This document shows positions 10,726 through 23,130 of a stretch of 64,000 nucleotides of DNA, in pieces. The notes beneath the pieces are model-generated. The model was not told the DNA's origin. It worked only from the letters and a program-made list of their open reading frames with translations, and made no database searches. Made by a program: the position numbers and the translations under genes. Within the stretch, counting starts at the first letter, position 1, and every line of letters begins with the position of its first letter. This DNA is from Neoarius graeffei (lineage: Eukaryota; Chordata; Actinopteri; Siluriformes; Ariidae): the NCBI RefSeq assembly GCF_027579695.1, contig NC_083574.1, positions 61,170,559 through 61,234,558 on the forward strand, in the 5' to 3' direction.

Positions 10726-11688
10726 TAAATATTCAGAGCTTCCACATTGACAGCAGGCCCTGCTTGATATGATAAACTAAAATGTATTGATGAATCAACT
10801 TTATAAACATGTATCTAGCCCACTATACTTAAACATGTATAAATATGTTTTATTTTAAAGCAGGACATTTACGTTAATGATTCCTGTATAACATGTATAG
10901 TACATGGATCATAGCCTACCTGTATGTATATATTTACAGTGTATGTGTTTTATCCATGGTATATTATGTAATGTATTTATGATGTAAATATGAGATCGAA
11001 GAACATCTCATATAATTCTGATAAAAGCACAGTAGCTTTTATTTCAAGAATATTATGGTAATTACCTCTGTTCTATTTTAGGGACTAGTCGTTTCCAAAC
11101 ATTTTAAGAGCCTAAAAGATTAAAAAGCAGAATCCAAACTCTCGAGACATTAAGTACAGACTGTTTTCTTTCAGTTGTCCATACACTCGCGAGATTATTC
11201 GATTACTGTGCTATGATTTTAAATCAGTGTATTAGTCCGGCCGCTATTAATGTAAGTGAAGACCTGCATATAAAACAATTTATTGATTTTTCTGAACCTC
11301 TCTCTCTCTCTCTCTCTCTCTTTGTTTGTCTGCTATCTCGCTATCTTCAAGACATTTGCTCCTTTATTCCTTCTTCCTTTCCATCTCATAGTCAGTCTTA
11401 AAATCCAATGTGCCGCAGCCCAGCTCGCCAGCAACAAGAGTTGGTAAAATAGAATCAGATGTGCGTAACTCAATACTTCAAATAGGGAAAATGATGACTT
11501 GTGTTTTTCTCTCTCTCTCTCTCTTTCTTTTGCCCTCTCGTTCTCTTTTCCCTTCTTCCCCGGGCCCTGGCTCCAGGCTGTTCTTCTCCTCCTCCTCCTT
11601 TCTGATGTGCAAAAGAAATGGCGGGCTGCATAATTAATGCCTAGGCTGGGCTTTTCTGATCCTGTTTGTATTGATTTCCCTCTAAAAG

Positions 11689-11805
11689 GCTTTTGTGGCG
11701 ACCGGCACCAATCTCTCGCTGCAGTTCTTCCCCGCCAACCTGCATGGCGAGCAAAGACAGATGCCCAGCCGAGAGTATGTGGACTTCGAGAGAGAGACAG
11801 GAAAG
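11689..11805 (+). CDS. cbfb: Core-binding factor subunit beta, coding exon 3
   Basis: 39 codons, residues 56-94: AFVATGTNLSLQFFPANLHG, then EQRQMPSREYVDFERETGK. Vertebrate CBF-beta proteins have the same segment with few substitutions. Acceptor AAAAG, donor GTAATC, both phase 0, so exons 1-3 read through in one frame. Known structure: this region contributes to the beta-barrel and the RUNX interface. Exon 4, expected to begin with a VYLKAPMILNG-like sequence, was looked for downstream and not found. The gene therefore continues beyond the window, or exon 4 was missed by eye. Confidence 0.97.
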
Positions 11806-13087
11806 GTAATCCCCCTCTTTTTCATTCTGTCTCAATTCACGTTTGTTCACATGAGCATTACTGGCACAACCACATGACAGTACAGTAACACCAAAGCATT
11901 TCAACCAGGCCATATATTTATATATTTATTTCATGTTTTGACAAGTATCTAAATATATACAGTTATACATACACAGAGCATAAACAGAACCGAGCACTCG
12001 CACACAGATGTCAGAGATCCAGCACTCACTGGTTCTTTAATCTCTGTTTATATCCGCATTCTGTCAAGCTGTGGCATTGTATGTTTTGTCCTTCTCCATC
12101 TCTTTATCTCTGGTTGATAACACTTATAATCTCGAGTTCAACACATCTCTCGTTCGGACTGTGCTCACCCATTTGTGACATAGAACCATCTTTGTTTTTG
12201 CTTCTCTTTTCCTCCCAGTTTTCACATCCTGTAATGCTCTAATATTTGCATAGTTAGCTCCGTCTCGTACACTGATGTGACATTTTATTAAAGCTCTGGA
12301 GTTCCAAGTCCAACACTTACACAGCTTGTCTCAAATAGCTGCAGAATTGGTTTCCTCTGGTTCTGTTAGGGCTCTGGTTTTAAAACGCTGAGACACTTGG
12401 TTTGTCTCTGATGGTCAATAATGATCCTTTTGTACATTTTAAGGATGAAAACTTATAGTATTATGTTTCACGTCCCTGCAAAAAAAAAAAAAAAAAAAAA
12501 ACAGCTCTTGAGTGAAGCTTGTCACCAGTTTCCATTTTACACTTCGGCCGTTAGATATGATTTTCTAAACCGCTCCCACCATCTCCACTTCCTTTATATA
12601 TTCAGAGGACGTGTAGTCTCGTTCAAACTCTCTAAAACCCATAAGAAAGTGAAATAAACCCATACCATAATGTATTTGTGTCTCTGCTCTGTGCAATACT
12701 TTTGATCAAAGCCATTTATTTTAGAAGAAACTGCTACATCAGCTTTTGCTCTTAATATTAGGCTACACTACTGAATATTACTTTATTTTTATAACCTGAG
12801 TTAATGGTGGTGTTGCTGTTGTTGTTGTTGTTGTTTTTTTTTTTTCCAAATATCCTTGGCATGGTACAGTGCCATAAAGTGTAAATGAGCGCGTGAATGT
12901 GTGTGTGCGATGGCTTGGTGCCCCGTCCTGGCTGAAAATTTTTTTTTCCGCTTGCCAAATCTATCAATCTGTCTACCTATGTTCCTGTCTGTCTAATACA
13001 TCTGTCCATCCATCCATCCATCCATCCATCTACAAAGCCTAATTAGACCTAGCAGAATTGAACAACTGTTTGCCAAATTTCAATATT

Positions 13088-13147
<60 letters not shown>

Positions 13148-13199
13148 CCATGGAAAAAATGAAAAGTGGTCTCATAAGGTTTTTCCATCTTTCCACAGC
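11806..13199. other. Proximal intron 3, no element recognised
   Basis: Mostly single-copy sequence with poly-A (12480-12501), GTT (about 12812-12833), TCCA (about 13007-13029) and a long CA repeat (about 13090-13144). No exon or transposon end recognised. Confidence 0.5.
13090..13144. repeat. (CA)n microsatellite
   Basis: About 27 perfect CA units. Confidence 0.97.
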
Positions 13200-13201
13200 T
13201 A

Positions 13202-13760
13202 TACCAATCCAAAGTTTGTACACCTTCTAATTCAAAAGCTTTTCTTTGTTTTTATTTATTTATTAAAAGTCACTTCATGTCTTCAAGTAATGATGGAAGT
13301 TGTTTCTCTTTACTTAGTTGAGCGGTTCTTGACATAATTACATGGATTACTCCAGTTGTGGTGTGGAATAGGGCTATTTACTGTATTTTTATTATTTACT
13401 ATTTACTGTTTGAGCTCAAACACTTTAAGAAGGCAAGAAATTGCACTAATTAAGTTTTGACGAGGCACACGTGTTAATTGAAAAGCATTCCAGGTGACGA
13501 CCTCATGAAGCTGGGTAACATAATGCCAATAGTGTGCAAAGAGTCATCAAGGTAAACGCTGACTACGTTGAAGAATCTAAAATATGAAACATATTCTGGT
13601 TTGTTAACACATATTTTTGTTTACCACATAATTCCATATATGGTCCAGATGTTATTTCATACTTTTGATGCCTTCAGTGTTGTTCTATAATGCAGAAAAT
13701 AGTCAAAATACAGAAAAACCTATGAATGAATAGGGGTGTGCAAACTTTTGACTGTTACTG
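13202..13760 (+). mobile_element. Tc1-like element, internally deleted
   Basis: Ends resemble Tc1-type inverted repeats: left CCAAAGTTTGTACACC, right GGTGTGCAAACTTTTGACTG, with TA on both sides (13200-13201, 13761-13762). The interior keeps the end of a transposase frame (GACGACCTCATGAAGCTGG, GCCAATAGTGTGCAAAG, GAAGAATCTAAAATATGA). Most of the gene is deleted, so it cannot move by itself. Confidence 0.7.
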
Positions 13761-14289
13761 TATATGTGTATATAACCAAAACCGTGACATAAATCTCTGT
13801 ATGTTACTCATGAGGAAATCGATGAATTGTTTTGATAAATTTGGGTAGTTTTTATCTGTGAATGTTCACACAAAGTTCATACAAAATACATCATGGAGCT
13901 GGGTGACATAAATAGAGGCTATTACATGGTTGTATATCAGGAATTATTATACACACAGGCCGCTTTTTCCATGGAATAAAAAGGTGTATCCGATTCCCTT
14001 CTAGTGGGTTTATTGATGGCATGCAATATTGTTATCATATCGCTTATCCTCCATGTATTACGCCGCTGTACCCAATGGAGAATGAGCGTGCAATATTGTT
14101 ATAATATTGCATGTTGTCAAGACAACATGGCATCACATGTCGGAGCTCATGCGAAGATCCAATGACAAAACTTTTTTGCTGCACATTTGCACGATCGTTT
14201 CTTTGTCGGCTGGGAAAGAGAGAAGACGAGGCTAATCCAGTGCTAGGTGTAAGCACTAAATAAATAAACTGAAAACTGACACTAAAGAC

Positions 14290-14421
14290 GCGCTGAACAC
14301 CAGAAAGGCGACCAAAACTTCATTATATGTTCTTCACGCATATTTACCAGAGAAAAACATACCAATGGACATCGAAAAACTGGAAAAGAGACACGTCGGA
14401 GATGTAAAACTTCCGCACTAG
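14290..14421 (+). pseudogene. Tyrosine-recombinase-like (DUF3504/Crypton-type) N-terminal fragment, copy 1
   Basis: Plus-strand frame of 43 codons: ALNTRKATKTSLYVLHAYLP, then EKNIPMDIEKLE, followed by a stop. It resembles the SAM-like core-binding part of Crypton-derived DUF3504 proteins (NTKKATK, a hydrophobic helix, EKN-P). The catalytic domain is missing. The assignment rests on motif memory only; an unrelated transposon protein is possible. Confidence 0.4.
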
Positions 14422-14496
14422 CGAGTGACTGACAGTTTGTAAACAAACACGGCTGCGAGGTTTGCTTCATTAACAGTGGAAGATTTAAAGAGAAAG

Positions 14497-14690
14497 ACGC
14501 GCTGAACACCCAAAAGGTGACCTTCTTCATGCGTATTTACAAGAGAAAAACATACCAACGGACATCGAAAAACTGGAAGAGAGCAATAGCAGAAATATTG
14601 TCAGAGCTGTACTTGGAGGTGAGGAAAAGTGACGGAGACTTTTACAAGAGGACTTCACTCATGGACTTCACTCAGAAAAGCCCTTTTGTT
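14497..14690 (+). pseudogene. Tyrosine-recombinase-like fragment, copy 2, frameshifted
   Basis: Begins with the same nucleotide segment as copy 1 (GACGCGCTGAACACC), about 207 bp downstream, with a short deletion. The frame LLHAYLQEKNIPTDIEKLEE shifts into RAIAEILSELYLEVRKSDGD, then FYKRTSLMDF. That second block resembles the family pattern of helix, EVRK-DG--YK and SSL. The tandem partial copy and frameshift show it is dead. Confidence 0.45.
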
Positions 14691-14938
14691 TTGAACAACT
14701 GCAATGTAACAATTAACTACGGCCAAATGTAACTTTGAACTTGAACTGTCTACAGTACCTGGATATAGCGTGCATATAAGTTGGGTTGTTGTTTAGGATT
14801 TTTGGACTTGTACCATTTTTATTGTTAGCACTTTGTCCATTGGATTGACAGAACATTCGATCAGAATCCGCATTGGTAAGTTACCGCCCTGTTCTTAACT
14901 TTTTGTAAAATCTATAATTGCTCCACCGAATGTGTACG

Positions 14939-14940
<2 letters not shown>

Positions 14941-14978
<38 letters not shown>
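14941..14978. repeat. (TAA)n microsatellite
   Basis: About 12 perfect AAT/TAA units. Confidence 0.95.
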
Positions 14979-15257
14979 TGTTGCTCTCTTCCGCGATGTA
15001 TTTCGTATGAAAAATGAGAGTTTTTCAACACGAGAAGATAAACTTCATATCTTCAAGCCAACCTGTGATGTTCTTTTTATTACAGTATATCGACCAACAA
15101 AAAGTCCCCAAATTTATCAAAACAATTCATGGATTTCTTCACAAGTGACATATCGAGATTTATGTCACGGTTTTGGTTCTTCATGTCCCGGATGTAGTTT
15201 GTATGAAAAATACAGTATGAGTGGTGTATTTCCCAGTAAAACACTCGTGTCGATATA

Positions 15258-15360
<103 letters not shown>

Positions 15361-17457
15361 AAACTGGTTGATGGCATTGAATCAGAAAGTGTACAATGGT
15401 AGCTTACATCCTTCCTGTATTAAGAGCTAACTGTCTGTTCATGGAGTGTTTATTGGGTAAGCAGTGACGTTGTATGTGTGTTATATATATTGTTATATGT
15501 ACACAGCTATACGTTTCAGTGGATTTCTGAGAGCAGAGCTAGAACCCACATAACCAACTATAATTTTTTTCTTTATTACTAAAGCAGTTTCTTTCTGTTT
15601 TTCTTCCTCCTCCTCGTCATGATCACATAATTGTTATTTATTTCGAGTGGTACTTTTTCACGTATTGTCCTGTCGTGCTTGAACTAGAAACGTGCTCCCA
15701 TGTCGAATGGGACACAAATTCGCTGATCCGTCGTTTCCTGCATACTGAATGTCCTGTGAATCTGTTCAAGCAGACAGCGATCTCCTCCACATTGTTCCCA
15801 TCAGTACAAAGGCTTGAGTCATTGGGAGATCAGTGAGTCATATCAGTGTCATATGAGCTCTGCGTTTCCTCCGATATAAACATTCTAAAGCTTGGCCTGT
15901 GTAAAAAAACAAAACAAAAAAAAACCCAACAACCCCTCACAATTGTCGCCAAGCCATTTAGCTTGTTTTTGCTGTGTGATCGGTTATCTTAATAAATACC
16001 CTGTCTCATTGCCTGTTACGTATCTCCATAACGCAGAATATTTCAGTTTCTGAGGAAACCATTTGGCATGTAATACTGTACATATAGAGGAATAAATGTG
16101 ACGCTTGACCCTTTAATACTTTCTCCTCTGGCTTTGGAATGCGATTGCGCTTGTTGAAGACGTGTTAGCTGCACACTTATTGGCTTTTGTTTCAGGTTCC
16201 TTACTTCACGCTCGGCCAGTTAGCGGTGGTGTTGGCTTTGCTGAAACCTTCCTTCACGGACAGTGGCTTGCCGAGATGTGCTCATTAAAAATGCATCTCC
16301 CAGAAATCAATGGACCTCTCGGCCCCAAGGCTGACGGACTAATCTTTGGCTGTTAATTATTTAAAAAGGCGTGACAGGTTGCACGCACGCGCGTGTGTGT
16401 GTGTAGTTCTGTGCTGACGAGTAGCTGAGGATGCGTGGGTGTGAGCGCGCTCGAATGCGCTTGTGAGGTCAAGCTTGATGGTAACCCAATCTCTTTGCCC
16501 GTCACCTCGAGCAGCACACAAAGCCGGTCGGACTTTAATGAACCTCACACCGGCTGCTTCTAAAACGCCCACACGGATCTCAATTAGATTAGCATTAAAC
16601 TGTTCAAGCTTGAACTAAACACACGCTGAAGAAGTTGGAGCGCCACATGAACAAGAAGAAGCGTGTTTGCTGGCAGTTTTCACCTTTTATGATGAAACTG
16701 TGACCGTTTTGTTTAACGTAGCCCAGTGAATTATTTTTTATCGATATATCCTTTTTTTAAAATCTGGGTATTGGAAACAAAGGAACACAACACATTGACG
16801 TGTTTCGTCGAACAAAAGTCATCCTTGAAGTTGTAGGGGCTGAGGTCTCGGAGATAATGTTCAAAATGATCGGGCTTGACAGGTTTATAACCCAGAATCG
16901 AGTTTTAGAGCGTGCATTTCCTTTCCTTTTTGTTTAAGAGGAAACTCTGTGAGAGACCCCATGCTGATAAGCCGTCTCTCTCTTTCTTTTTTTTTTCCAC
17001 GTTTCTTTCTGTTTCTCACTTTCTCACACTTTCTGCCCGTCTGCTTTCTCTTACGCTCACACAGCGTATTTGATGCACTAAATTCCCAGTAGAGCCCTGC
17101 TGTCAGACCAGGGGAGTTCATGCGTACTTTCCAACCTCTGCTCCTAATTAAACTGATTGTTAACCTTTTGCGCAAACACTTCCCTCCCTCGGCACTCAAG
17201 TTTTAATAGACTACAATGAAAAGCCTCAAATAAACAGCACCTTAGCTGGAAAGTACAGAAACTTATATCAAAGTATACAGAAGCAAATTAAAGCGAGCCA
17301 GTCAACATTGAGCTTTTCATCCCAGTAAATCGACAGTATGTGCTGACTGAGTCTTAAATCATAAATCATCTTTTTTTTTTGCTTTTAGTGGATGATGTCA
17401 TGTCATGATGACTGCCAGACCACCACACGGTAAAAAAAAAAAAAAAATTACTCTGAT
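15361..17457. other. Intron 3 single-copy stretch
   Basis: Low repeat content and moderate GC, with no recognised coding exon. The segment 16150-16370 (pyrimidine tract, TTTCAG, then balanced-composition sequence) and AATTA-rich patches near 16575 and 17145 are candidates for conserved non-coding elements. This is inference from composition only. Confidence 0.35.
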
Positions 17458-17470
17458 AAAACCTGACGTG

Positions 17471-17823
17471 GGCGGCACGGTGGTGTAGTGGTTAGCGCTG
17501 TCGCCTCACAGCAAGAAGGTCCGGGTTCGAGCCCCGTGGCCGGCAAGGGGCTTTCTGTGCGGAGTTTGCATGTTCTCCCCGTGTCTGCGTGGGTTTCCTC
17601 CGGGTGCTCCGGTTTCCCCCACAGTCCAAAGACATGCAGGTTAGGTTAACTGGTGACTCTAAATTGACCGTAGGTGTGAATGGTTGTCTGTGTCTATGTG
17701 TCAGCCCTGTGATGACCTGGCGACTTGTTCAGGGTGTACCCCGTAGTCAGCTGGGATAGGCTCCAGCTTGCCTGCGACCCTGTAGAACAGGATAAAGCGG
17801 CTACAGATAATGAGATGAGATGA
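17471..17823 (+). mobile_element. Mermaid-like SINE
   Basis: Forward copy with short internal deletions relative to the others. TSD AAACCTGACGTG (17458-17470) versus AAACCTGATGTG (17824-17835), one mismatch. The tail is shortened to ATGAGATG. Confidence 0.93.
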
Positions 17824-18773
17824 AAACCTGATGTGAATTATAAAAATGTAAGTAGTACTACACGGTAAGGAACACGTCAATGAAACTAATTATATTCCTC
17901 CGACATGCAGATGATGATGGTAGAGCGCTGAACGAAAGAACGCGAAGCAGCCGTGTTCATCGTCCTGCTCGAAAACAAATGTCAAACATGCTGATTTTAG
18001 TCCGCTTGATCCGAACCTTGGTGTCGTTTCCCTCTCAAGACATTACATTTAGGCAGGCGAGAACACAGCGGTCATTCTCAGGTGCGTTTTCAAGTGGCGG
18101 AGTGCAGTGAGAAAGCGAGTCAACCCTGAATTCGATCAAAACTGCAGCAACAGGCTGGTTGTGGGTAACATTTTTTTTTTTTTTCTTGTCGACGCAAGCT
18201 GCTAATCTGATCTGCAAGACACAAACTAAACTAAAGTTGTAGCTCTAAAGAAACGCAGTGTGTTGACGATACTTGGACCAAAAAAAAAAAGAGAGAAAGG
18301 AAATGCTGGCTCAAAACACTGAACATTTTCAGCTAGTTATTTATATAATTATATAACAATTAATTTCGCACTGACGCTGTGTTCTTCACGCTTGGGTGGG
18401 TTTTTTTTGTGATTTCTCCGCACACTTGGCAAAGTTTTGTTTACCTTTGTCCATCAGTATATTCATGACCAGTGAATGAAAGAGGTTTACAAATACATTT
18501 TCAGCCCTCCGAGCATCTCAGCCTCTTTTTAGTCTCACTTAATTACGTCCAGTGTGAGACCAAACCAAACAGCAAACAGACCAAAAGTAGAAATTATGCT
18601 CCGATTCGGACTTGGCACACACACTCCGAGGTGTGTAAATGCATCCTGGCCTGAAATTGTGTAAATGCTATCTTTTTTAAAATTCATGTAAGTATCCATG
18701 TCGTTTTTTTTCCTCTCTCTTCTCATTTTTATTATTATTATTTGTTGTTGTCGCAGTGTGCCGTTTTGTTTCT

Positions 18774-18953
18774 TTTTAAAGATATTTTTTGGGCTTTTTT
18801 TCACCTTTATTGGATAGGACAGTGTAGAGACAGGACAGGAAATGAGTGGGAGAGAGAGACGGGAAGGGATCGGGAAATGACCTCGGGTCGGAATCGAACC
18901 TGGGTCCCCGGATTTATGGTATGGCGCCTTAGCCACCTGAGCCACGACGCCCC
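18774..18953 (-). mobile_element. Second tRNA-derived SINE family
   Basis: The minus strand reads GGGGCGTCGTGGCTCAGGTG, then GGTTCGATTCCGACC, a tRNA-like A/B-box pair in a head unlike the Mermaid type. TSD GTGCCGTTTTGTTTCT (18758-18773) and GTGTCGTTTTGTTTCT (18954-18969), one mismatch, defines both ends. It is not a functional tRNA: no cloverleaf end or anticodon stem was evident. Confidence 0.85.
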
Positions 18954-18969
18954 GTGTCGTTTTGTTTCT

Positions 18970-19809
18970 AATGAGCCTGCCAGGGTGTGTTGCTTTTAGC
19001 CAGATGACTTGGTGATACTGAGCCAATATAATTACACAACACGGTTTACTTTAGAATATAAGGCACATACCGTACAAAACGGCACGATTCTACAATTGCA
19101 GCACCTTTCATATCTGACTTCACACACTTTCACAGACTTTCTTGCTCTGCCTCATAGTTTCTGAGCTTTCGGGAGGTAGTAAGCTGCGTAAGCTACGGTA
19201 TAATGGCCTTCATCTGTAACCCCCTCCTCTTACCGCTGTGTTCCTCTCCTCCGTCTTCTGAAACACAGGCGTTGCCAGCAGAAGCAGAGCGGGGCCAGTT
19301 TAAACTTGGCCTGTGGCGGGGGGGGACAGTAGTATTATCCGAGAGCCCCCACAGCACAGCTTAAGTACAGGCTCCCAGTGTCACTGCACGCTAATGGGAA
19401 CCAGCTGTGGCGGAGGTTAATTTTAGCGGTAGCTAGCACAACCTTGGGAGGAGATGTTAACCCTGTCCCAGCCAAAAGCCTTTGCGCTCAAAACTCTCTA
19501 CTACCCAACAGTTCGCTCCTTATTCCCACACACACTGCTTCTAACGAGGGATGTGGAGCGAGGCAGGAGAATATTATGGTGCCGCTGAACTTTCAAACAC
19601 TGGGTGGGCACAGTTTGGCTCAGCATTCGTGTCTCCTTAATTTACAGTCATGCCATTTTTAAGAGCACTTTTACAAAGTATTTTGGAAAATGTAGAAATA
19701 TAAAGGCAGATGTAGCGTAGTTTAAATAATAATAATAATAATAATAATAATAAACAAAACTTTATATTGCACTACCAAGCAAACAGAAAATAGATCTGTA
19801 CTAATAGAG
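18970..19809. other. Intron 3 single-copy stretch
   Basis: Balanced-composition sequence with an AAT microsatellite near 19726-19752 and no recognised exon or element end. Confidence 0.4.
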
Positions 19810-20342
19810 TACAACCCCAATTACATAAATTTGGGACGCTGTGTGAGACATTTAAAAAAAAAAAAACAATATGACAATTTGCAAATCCTGGAAACCCCTA
19901 TATTTCATTGAAAACAGAACAAAGACGACATATCAAATGTTGAAACTGAGAAGTTGTATTGTTTGTTTGAAAAATCTATGCTCATTTTGAATTTGATGTC
20001 AGCAACACGTTTCAGAAAAGTTGGGACGGGGCAGCAAAAGACTGAAAAAGTCGTGTAATGCAACACGTTTCGGAGCAATATGCTGCCATCCAGACAAAAT
20101 CTTTTTCAAAGAAGGCCTTCCTTCTTTCAGCAAGACATTGCCAAACCACTTTCTGCATATATTAACCCTCTGGGGTCTGAGGGTATTTTTGGGCACTCTA
20201 ATCATTTTGGTATGCTCTGATTTTGTTGTCAATTTCAACAAATCTAAGCAGTATTTTCAAAGTCATATGACTTTTTTGTATTCAGCATAAGTTCAGCTAC
20301 AATAATATCTATGTTGTATGTATGTCATGATTGTACTTTAAA

Positions 20343-20772
20343 AAAAAACATAAATGAAGATGTTGTAAAAAGCAGTTTTCAAACTGTGTTGGAAAGTGTG
20401 AAAAAACGTTCCCTTCCCCATTGTGACGATCCGTTTTGATCACTTGAGGTGATTCTGTTCAGTCTTAGGAATGGATCAAGCACAAAAACGTAAATCTGCT
20501 CCATTGATTTGGACAATTAACTGGCCAGCAAAACATGTGTGTCCTCTTATTTTGGGATAAAGGGTTGGCAGTGGGAAGGGTATTCAATGAGAAGTGTAAA
20601 AAATTCCATTCCATTCAATGAGAAGAGTGAAAACCCCTCCCATTGCCAACTCTTAATCCCATCAGGTCAAGTGATCAAAACGGTTCGCCACAATGGGTAA
20701 GGTCATGTTTTTTCACCTACTCCAACACAGTTCTAAAACTGCTTTTTACAACATCTTCATTTAACCTTTTTT
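20343..20772. repeat. Foldback (long inverted repeat) inside the piggyBac-like element
   Basis: AAATGAAGATGTTGTAAAAA near 20350 is mirrored by TTTTTACAACATCTTCATTT near 20740. Further in, TTGATCACTTGA and TCAAGTGATCAA, and GGGTTGGCAGTGGGA versus TCCCATTGCCAACTC, also pair. It is probably a separate palindromic MITE. Confidence 0.75.
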
Positions 20773-21149
20773 TTAAGTTTGACTCTATTCAGTGCCTTGA
20801 AATTAACTCTTGGACTATTTGATTCAGTTCAGAGCCACAGTCAACTCTGTTACACAATTACTCTGTAATTTTGCTCCCACTCCAACTCCAAATTTTACTC
20901 TCTAAACTCAAAATAGAGCAAAATTAACTATTTTTGAGGAAAATACTTTTAACTCTGGAAAAATTTCTCAGTAATTTTTCTTGTGTATGCACTACAGCGC
21001 ACACATATCAACCGATCTGCTCATAAGAAATAGAAGAAATATTTATACTTACTCGAGTTGCTCTTTGGCTAGATCAAGTCGAAGTATAAAAAAAAATAAA
21101 AAAGGCACCGCTTATCATCAGTGTCGCAGTTCTCAAGATCTGATGAGCC

Positions 21150-21240
21150 ACTGAAATCGAATCACTGTCCTGAATCATGAATTGAATCACTGTCCTGAAT
21201 CATGAATTGAATCATGGATTGAATCGCTGTCCTGAATCAT
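21150..21240. repeat. Short tandem repeat, about 27-bp units
   Basis: Repeats of GAATCACTGTCCTGAATCAT with ATGAATT spacers, about three units. Confidence 0.8.
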
Positions 21241-22009
21241 CCGAAGTGCCATCTCGCAAATCTGCATGCCATCTCGCAACAAGTTTTTTCTCCAAACAGG
21301 TAGGCTGACATATTTTATCCTGTCTGTGGCGGTTGTTCCCACCGCGAAAGAGAAACCAGTCGAAATTGAAAGAGTGAAATTGATTATCATGCCATTACAG
21401 CAGCTTAGCCAGGAGGCATTTAACACAAATTTTATTAACTAACTTAATAAAATGTTATAACAAAGTTTAAATTTAGTTTCTTATTCCTTAACCAGATCTT
21501 TACAAATCACTGTAATTATCAATAAAATCTTCTGCAAATTCCTGCAATAAAAGCAGAAACCTTAAATTATAATTTCTAGTGCACTTAAGACAAAAAACAA
21601 AATACAAATTGCTGCAATCAAGTCATATTACACAGAATACATCTTTACTATATACAACAAAGATAACACGAGATTCAGCCGACTCTGGAGATTAATATTA
21701 TGAAATATACAGTATACAACTGAATATAATAGATACCTTTTAATAAGTTTTGATTTTACGAACTATAACATGATGCAAATGTTATATCACAAAATGTTAG
21801 GAATTTTGATTCTGTTCAAAAGTGCAATAAAGAGGAGTTAAAAACAAGTGAAATGAAGTTACAAATGAAAGGAAATTTTCCTGTAGTTAATTGAAGTATA
21901 AATACTGTAAACAGTACAAAAAATTCAATAATAATAGTAGTTTATTTAGGTACTATTTCAGATAATGTAAAGCTTGGCGAAAGAGAAACCAATTGAAACT
22001 GAAAGAGTG

Positions 22010-23130
22010 AAAGCGATAACCATACTGTTACCATGGGAACAGTCTTTTACGAATGCGGAAGTGGGCTCCTAGCGCACTGAGTCTGGTATGACTGAGTTTT
22101 ACATTTCATCTAATTTAGGTCATTTAAAAACTAATATTATTTGGCAGTGGGCACATAGGAAAGTGTAAAGTATAAAGTTTCTGTCAGTATGTTTATCATG
22201 CTTGTATGATAAAAAAAAACTCGTGAAGGTACACTGCAAAAAATTATATCTTAGCAAGTGACAACATCTTGAAAATTATTGAAACGATCTAGCATTTCTT
22301 ATTAGAAGAAAACAAGACACCAGTTTTGAGATTATTAAACCTAGTTCTAGATTGCAACCAACTTATTCTAAGATGTCTTACCAAGTGTAATTATCTTACT
22401 GCACTGGCAGATTATTTCACTTGATTATAGTCTAAATGTTCTCAAATTTATTATGTTTTTCCTTATATTAGGATGGCTAGTTTTTGCAGTGTATTTATCT
22501 AAATACATGACCTACTCATTCTAAACCTGCCGAACTTCACCTGCGAAGCTCTCAAAACTCGTAGTATTTTGCTTCCATTCAAGCCTCGTTTCGAAGTCTG
22601 ACCAATAAGAATGCTACAGTTTTAGTGGTAAATTTGATTTTCTCGATTTAACTTCCATATATGGAAAGCACCGCTGACCATCGACAAAAACGTCCACAGA
22701 AATGCACAAAATTACTTCACAAAACAACAAAATGTCACAAATTTTTGGTTAGCACGGGTTAGTATAAAATGTATAGGCCGTGTTTGGGGCTTTTTGGCTG
22801 TGTTTTTTGAGAATTGGCTGTGTAAAACATGGCTGCACGGCTCGCTAGCTAAGCCTATGTGCCGTTACCATGTGAATAGTCTTTTATGAATGTGTAAGTG
22901 GGCGCTCAGCGCTCCGACTCCGGTGTGACTGAGTAAGGTGACAAGTTTTACGTTTCATCTAATTTAAGTAATTAAAAAAATATAATATTATTTGGCAGTG
23001 GGCACATAGGAAAATGTAAAGTATAAAGTTTCTGTCAATATGTTTGTCATGTTTGTATGATAAAAACTTACGAAGATATTTATCTAAATACATGACCTAT
23101 TCATTCTAAGTCTGCCGAGCTTCGCTGGAG
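22010..23130. repeat. Internal duplication in the piggyBac-like element
   Basis: A block of about 240 bp (CCATG-GAA-AGTCTTTTA, GCAGTGGGCACATAGGAAA, AAGTATAAAGTTTCTGTCA, ATTTATCTAAATACATGACC) occurs at about 22020-22555 and again at 22860-23130. The first copy is longer because a 260-bp MITE has inserted. Confidence 0.8.
22232..22491. mobile_element. 260-bp MITE, TA target (Tc1/mariner-type)
   Basis: TIRs CACTGCAAAAA and TTTTTGCAGTG flanked by TA (22230-22231, 22492-22493). The duplicated block at about 23065 carries the same flanks without the insertion, which confirms the borders. Confidence 0.88.

Larger units (their letters stand above)
8049..11688 (+). other. cbfb intron 2
   Basis: 3.64-kb GT-AG intron, phase 0 (donor GTGAGT, acceptor AAAAG). 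More than half is a tandem-repeat array, followed by a TTTC microsatellite and apparently single-copy sequence (10726-11688) with CT runs near 11300 and 11510. No nested gene recognised. Confidence 0.9.
13774..15178. mobile_element. TIR-flanked element with recombinase-like coding remnants
   Basis: An inverted repeat of about 85 bp brackets the unit: AACCAAAACCGTGACATAAA at the left recurs in reverse complement at the right, followed by matching GATGAATTGTTTTGATAAAT blocks. The true outer ends may lie further out. Inside are two related coding fragments (14290-14421, 14497-14690) and a TAA microsatellite. TIRs are not typical of Cryptons, so the coding may have been captured or the class is different. 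Confidence 0.5.

Noticed and set aside
18774..18953. tRNA gene
   Set aside because: A and B boxes are present but the sequence continues as a SINE with a 16-bp target duplication and no complete cloverleaf.
19378..19662. 94-codon open frame
   Set aside because: No domain, no splice context and no similarity recognised; expected by chance in a low-stop region.
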